From contig JANMTL010000303.1 of the NCBI GenBank assembly GCA_031390425.1, positions 1-14,174 of the forward strand: a stretch of 14,174 nucleotides of DNA, given 5' to 3'. The stretch's first letter is position 1; every line of letters begins with the position of its first letter. Of the stretch, positions 11,697 to 14,174 are shown piece by piece. Source of the DNA: PBB1 sp031390425. Lineage in GTDB: Bacteria; Pseudomonadota; Gammaproteobacteria; Burkholderiales; Burkholderiaceae_C. A model generated the notes under the pieces. That model saw only the letters and a list, made by a program, of their open reading frames with translations. It had not been told where the DNA came from and did no database searches. The position numbers and the translations under genes are program-made.

Positions 11697-13625
11697 TTGC
11701 AGTTGAACACCGCCAAGACCGGGGCCAACACCCCGGCGCGGCCGAACAAGATCGTCAGCGCCGCCGAAGCCGTTCGACTGATCCACGACGGCGACACCGT
11801 CGCCACCAGCGGCTTCGTCGGCATCGGCTTTGCCGAGGGCATTGCGATCGCACTCGAAGAGCGCTTCTTGGCGACGCAGGCGGCCACCGGCAGCGGCTCG
11901 CCGCAACAGCTGACGCTGGTCTATGCGGCCGGCCAGGGCGACGGCAAAGATCGCGGGCTGAATCACTTCGGCCACGCCGGGCTTTTGAAGCGGGTGGTCG
12001 GCGGGCACTGGGGCCTGGTGCCCAAGCTGCAGGCGCTGGCGCTGGCCGGCGAGATCGAGGCCTACAACCTGCCGCAGGGCGTGATCTCGCACCTGTTTCG
12101 CGACATCGCGGCCGGCAAGCCGGGCACGCTGAGTCATGTCGGCCTGGGCACCTTCGTCGACCCGCGCTTCGGCGGCGGCAAGGTCAACGACGTGACGACG
12201 CAAGAGCTGGTCCGCCTGATGGAAATTGACGGCGAGGAGGTGCTGTTCTACAAGGCGTTCCCGATCCAGGTCGGCATCATTCGCGCGACCACCGCCGACC
12301 CCGACGGCAACCTGACGATGGAGCGCGAGGCGCTGACGCTGGAGGCACTCGCCATTGCGATGGCGGCGCACAACAGCGGCGGGCTGGTGATCGCGCAGGT
12401 CGAGCGACTGGCCGAGCGCGGATCGCTGAACCCACGCCAGGTCAAGATCCCCGGCGTGCTGGTCGATTGCGTGGTGGTGGCCGAAAAGCCCGAGCACCAC
12501 ATGCAGACCTTCGTCACGCACTACAGCGCGGCCTTTGCCGGTGAAATCCGCGTGCCGATGAACACCCTGGCACCGATGCCGATGGGCGTGCGCAAGCTGA
12601 TCGCGCGCCGCGCTGCACTCGAGCTGACGCGCAACGCGGTGGTCAACCTCGGCATCGGCATGCCCGAGGGCGTGGCGGATGTGGCGACCGAAGAGGAAGT
12701 GATCGATCTGCTGACGCTGACCGCCGAGCCGGGCGTGATCGGCGGCATCCCGGCCAGCGGCCTGAATTTCGGCGCGGCGGTGAACACGCAGGCGGTGATC
12801 GACCAGCCGAGCCAGTTCGATTTCTACGACGGCGGCGGGCTCGACATCGCGGTGCTCGGCCTGGCGCAGGCCGATGCGCAAGGCAACCTCAACGTCAGCA
12901 AGTTCGGCTCGCGGCTGGCCGGTGCGGGCGGCTTCATCAACATCAGCCAATCGGCACGCGCGGTGGTGTTCGTCGGCACCTTCACAGCGGGTGATTTGCA
13001 GGTGCGCATCGAAGCCGGCCAGGTGCACATCGACAGCGAAGGCACGCTGCGCAAATTCGTGCGCGAGGTCGAACACCGCACCTTCAGCGGCGAGCGGGCC
13101 CGAAAGCGCGGCCAGCGCGTGCTGTACGTGACCGAGCGCTGCGTGTTTCGCTTGGCCGATGCGGGCGGGCTGGAATTGATCGAGATCGCGCCCGGCATCG
13201 ACCTCGAACGCCACATCCTCGCGCAGATGGATTTCACGCCGGCCATCAGCCCGCAATTGCGATTGATGGAGCCGGCCCTGTTCGCCGACGCGCCGATGAA
13301 TCTGCGTGAGCGCATGCTGGCGCTGCCGCTGTCCGAACGCATCGACTTCGACGCGCGCAGCCAGATGCTGTTCATCAACTTCGAGGGACTGTCGATTGAG
13401 AGCGCGCGCGACATCGACGCCATCGAAAGCGAAGTCGAGCGCCGCGTGTCACCGCTGGGCAAGCGGGTCGATGTGGTCGTCAACTACGACCACTTCAGCA
13501 TCCGCCCCGATTTGATGGACGCCTACAGCGCGATGGTGCAGCGGCTTGCCGATCACTACTACGGCCGGGTGACGCGCTACGCAGCCAGCGGCTTCATCAA
13601 GGCGCGGCTCGAACGCCAGGGATGA
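11697..13625 (+). CDS. Acyl-CoA:acetate/3-ketoacid CoA-transferase, fused subunits
   Basis: This 642-residue family I CoA-transferase carries both subunits in one chain, like YdiF and propionate CoA-transferase. The N-terminal half has the AAEAVRLIHDGDTVATSGFV start and a GFVGIGFAEG loop. The second half has VVNLGIGMPEGVADVATEEE at about 314-333, the region expected to hold the catalytic Glu, then GVIGGIPASGLNFGA, GGGLDIAVLGLAQAD, GNLNVSKFG and GAGGFINIS. It moves CoA between short-chain acids; the exact substrate pair is not readable from sequence. It is about 110 residues longer than the usual 520-530, owing to a C-terminal extension from about residue 522 (FDARSQMLFINFEGLS, DVVVNYDHFSI). 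The TTG start is supported by AGGAGA. It appears monocistronic. Confidence 0.9.
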   Translation: MQLNTAKTGANTPARPNKIVSAAEAVRLIHDGDTVATSGFVGIGFAEGIAIALEERFLATQAATGSGSPQQLTLVYAAGQGDGKDRGLNHFGHAGLLKRVVGGHWGLVPKLQALALAGEIEAYNLPQGVISHLFRDIAAGKPGTLSHVGLGTFVDPRFGGGKVNDVTTQELVRLMEIDGEEVLFYKAFPIQVGIIRATTADPDGNLTMEREALTLEALAIAMAAHNSGGLVIAQVERLAERGSLNPRQVKIPGVLVDCVVVAEKPEHHMQTFVTHYSAAFAGEIRVPMNTLAPMPMGVRKLIARRAALELTRNAVVNLGIGMPEGVADVATEEEVIDLLTLTAEPGVIGGIPASGLNFGAAVNTQAVIDQPSQFDFYDGGGLDIAVLGLAQADAQGNLNVSKFGSRLAGAGGFINISQSARAVVFVGTFTAGDLQVRIEAGQVHIDSEGTLRKFVREVEHRTFSGERARKRGQRVLYVTERCVFRLADAGGLELIEIAPGIDLERHILAQMDFTPAISPQLRLMEPALFADAPMNLRERMLALPLSERIDFDARSQMLFINFEGLSIESARDIDAIESEVERRVSPLGKRVDVVVNYDHFSIRPDLMDAYSAMVQRLADHYYGRVTRYAASGFIKARLERQG

Positions 13626-13644
13626 GGTGGCTGACGCGCTGCCG

Positions 13645-13660
13645 ACTGGCTCACGCCAGT
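13645..13660 (+). terminator. Hairpin between convergent genes, possible weak terminator
   Basis: A perfect 6-bp stem (ACTGGC / GCCAGT) with a TCAC loop lies 20 bp after the CoA-transferase stop and 23 bp before the stop of the convergent Hpt gene. There is no T-tract, so function is uncertain. Confidence 0.35.
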
Positions 13661-13682
13661 GCTGACCCTGATCTGCGCCTTG

Positions 13683-14174
13683 TCAACAACGATCGCCGAC
13701 GGAAAGCTCGCTGGGTGCGGGGTCGTCGGCCCGCACCATCAGTTCCAGCGCGGCGGGGAAATCGAGACCTTCCAAAACGGACTGCAAGGCAGCCACGCGA
13801 CGGGCACCCCAGGCGGTGTGCAGGGCGGGCGCCAATTGCGCGAAGCGCACCAGCGCCGACAGGTCCTGCACCTGCAGTCGGGACCGCAGGTCGGCCAGAT
13901 CGATCAGCATCTGCGGGTCGACGACGGCGTCACCCCACCCGCCCGCATCGTCAACCTCGGCATCAGCCGTCGCCGTATCGAGGAACGGCGCCGCGCTTTC
14001 CTTCAACGTCTGCAACTGCGCGGCCAGTTCCCACATCACGGGCGCTGCCCGATCGGCCGCACCGGCGCGACACGCCGCTTCGGCTTCGCCGGCCAGCCGG
14101 CAGATCGCCTTCGCGCCCACGGTGCCGGAAACGCCGCAAAGCTTGTGCATGCGGCCGGCCTGCTCGGCCAGCGC
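13683..14174 (-). CDS. C-terminal part of an Hpt-domain signalling protein (partial)
   Basis: The frame enters from the right edge already in coding sequence, so the start is outside the window. It opens with AEQAGRMHKLCGVSGTVGAK, the phosphotransfer-helix pattern (H-K-L-x-G-x-x-G-x-x-G) of Hpt domains, where the His accepts a phosphoryl group from a receiver Asp. The helix continues as LAGEAEAACRAG. About 110 more residues follow: an acidic Ala-rich linker and further helices, ending at TGA. I cannot place that tail in a family. Hpt domains usually end hybrid sensor kinases or multi-step phosphorelay proteins, so the missing part may contain kinase and receiver domains; this is inference. 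The gene is convergent with the CoA-transferase. Confidence 0.75.
   Translation of the reverse strand, partial: ALAEQAGRMHKLCGVSGTVGAKAICRLAGEAEAACRAGAADRAAPVMWELAAQLQTLKESAAPFLDTATADAEVDDAGGWGDAVVDPQMLIDLADLRSRLQVQDLSALVRFAQLAPALHTAWGARRVAALQSVLEGLDFPAALELMVRADDPAPSELSVGDRC

Noticed and set aside
11664..13256. A 530-codon open frame on the minus strand
   Set aside because: It lies wholly opposite the CoA-transferase, is full of His/Arg/Gln/Ala, and is a typical high-GC antisense shadow.
1..14174. CRISPR arrays, rRNA genes or prophage structural genes
   Set aside because: No regularly spaced repeats, rRNA signatures or phage proteins were seen anywhere in the window.

Overview
The window is a GC-rich bacterial chromosomal segment. 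Its gene set suggests a betaproteobacterium of the order Burkholderiales: a compact thiO-thiS-thiG-thiE cluster, a ThiE with an N-terminal extension, VF530 and DUF3616 proteins, and a long fused CoA-transferase. The order is inferred from gene content and codon style; I cannot name a genus.

Positions 1-2260 look like an eroded accessory segment beside a tRNA-Asn gene. It holds the end of an IS3-family-like insertion sequence, an unrecognised long ORF that starts just inside it, and a decayed SRAP (YedK/HMCES-like) gene with at least three frameshifts. The tRNA-Asn (minus strand, 2266-2341) has a -10 box and a clean intrinsic terminator.

Positions 2415-7305 are one tight minus-strand operon: thiO, thiS, thiG, thiE, a HAD-family hydrolase and a class I DAHP synthase. 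The genes overlap or are separated by 19 nt or less. ThiO, ThiS and ThiG make the thiazole half of thiamine and ThiE joins it to the pyrimidine. thiD, which makes the pyrimidine pyrophosphate, is divergent on the plus strand (7365-8237).

The most striking feature is a complete TPP riboswitch on the minus strand at 8345-8443, with its own -10 box. It points into the 3' end of the convergent thiD gene, with no coding sequence of its own in front of it. The next co-oriented gene is thiO, about 1 kb away beyond thiD. Either the riboswitch controls the thi operon through a long leader antisense to thiD, or it has been orphaned by a rearrangement.

Positions 8629-14174 hold unrelated genes: a DUF3616 protein, a small secreted protein, a degraded SRPBCC/AHSA1-like gene with its middle missing, two small membrane proteins, a VF530-family protein, a 642-residue fused CoA-transferase, and the C-terminal part of an Hpt-domain signalling protein that runs off the right edge.
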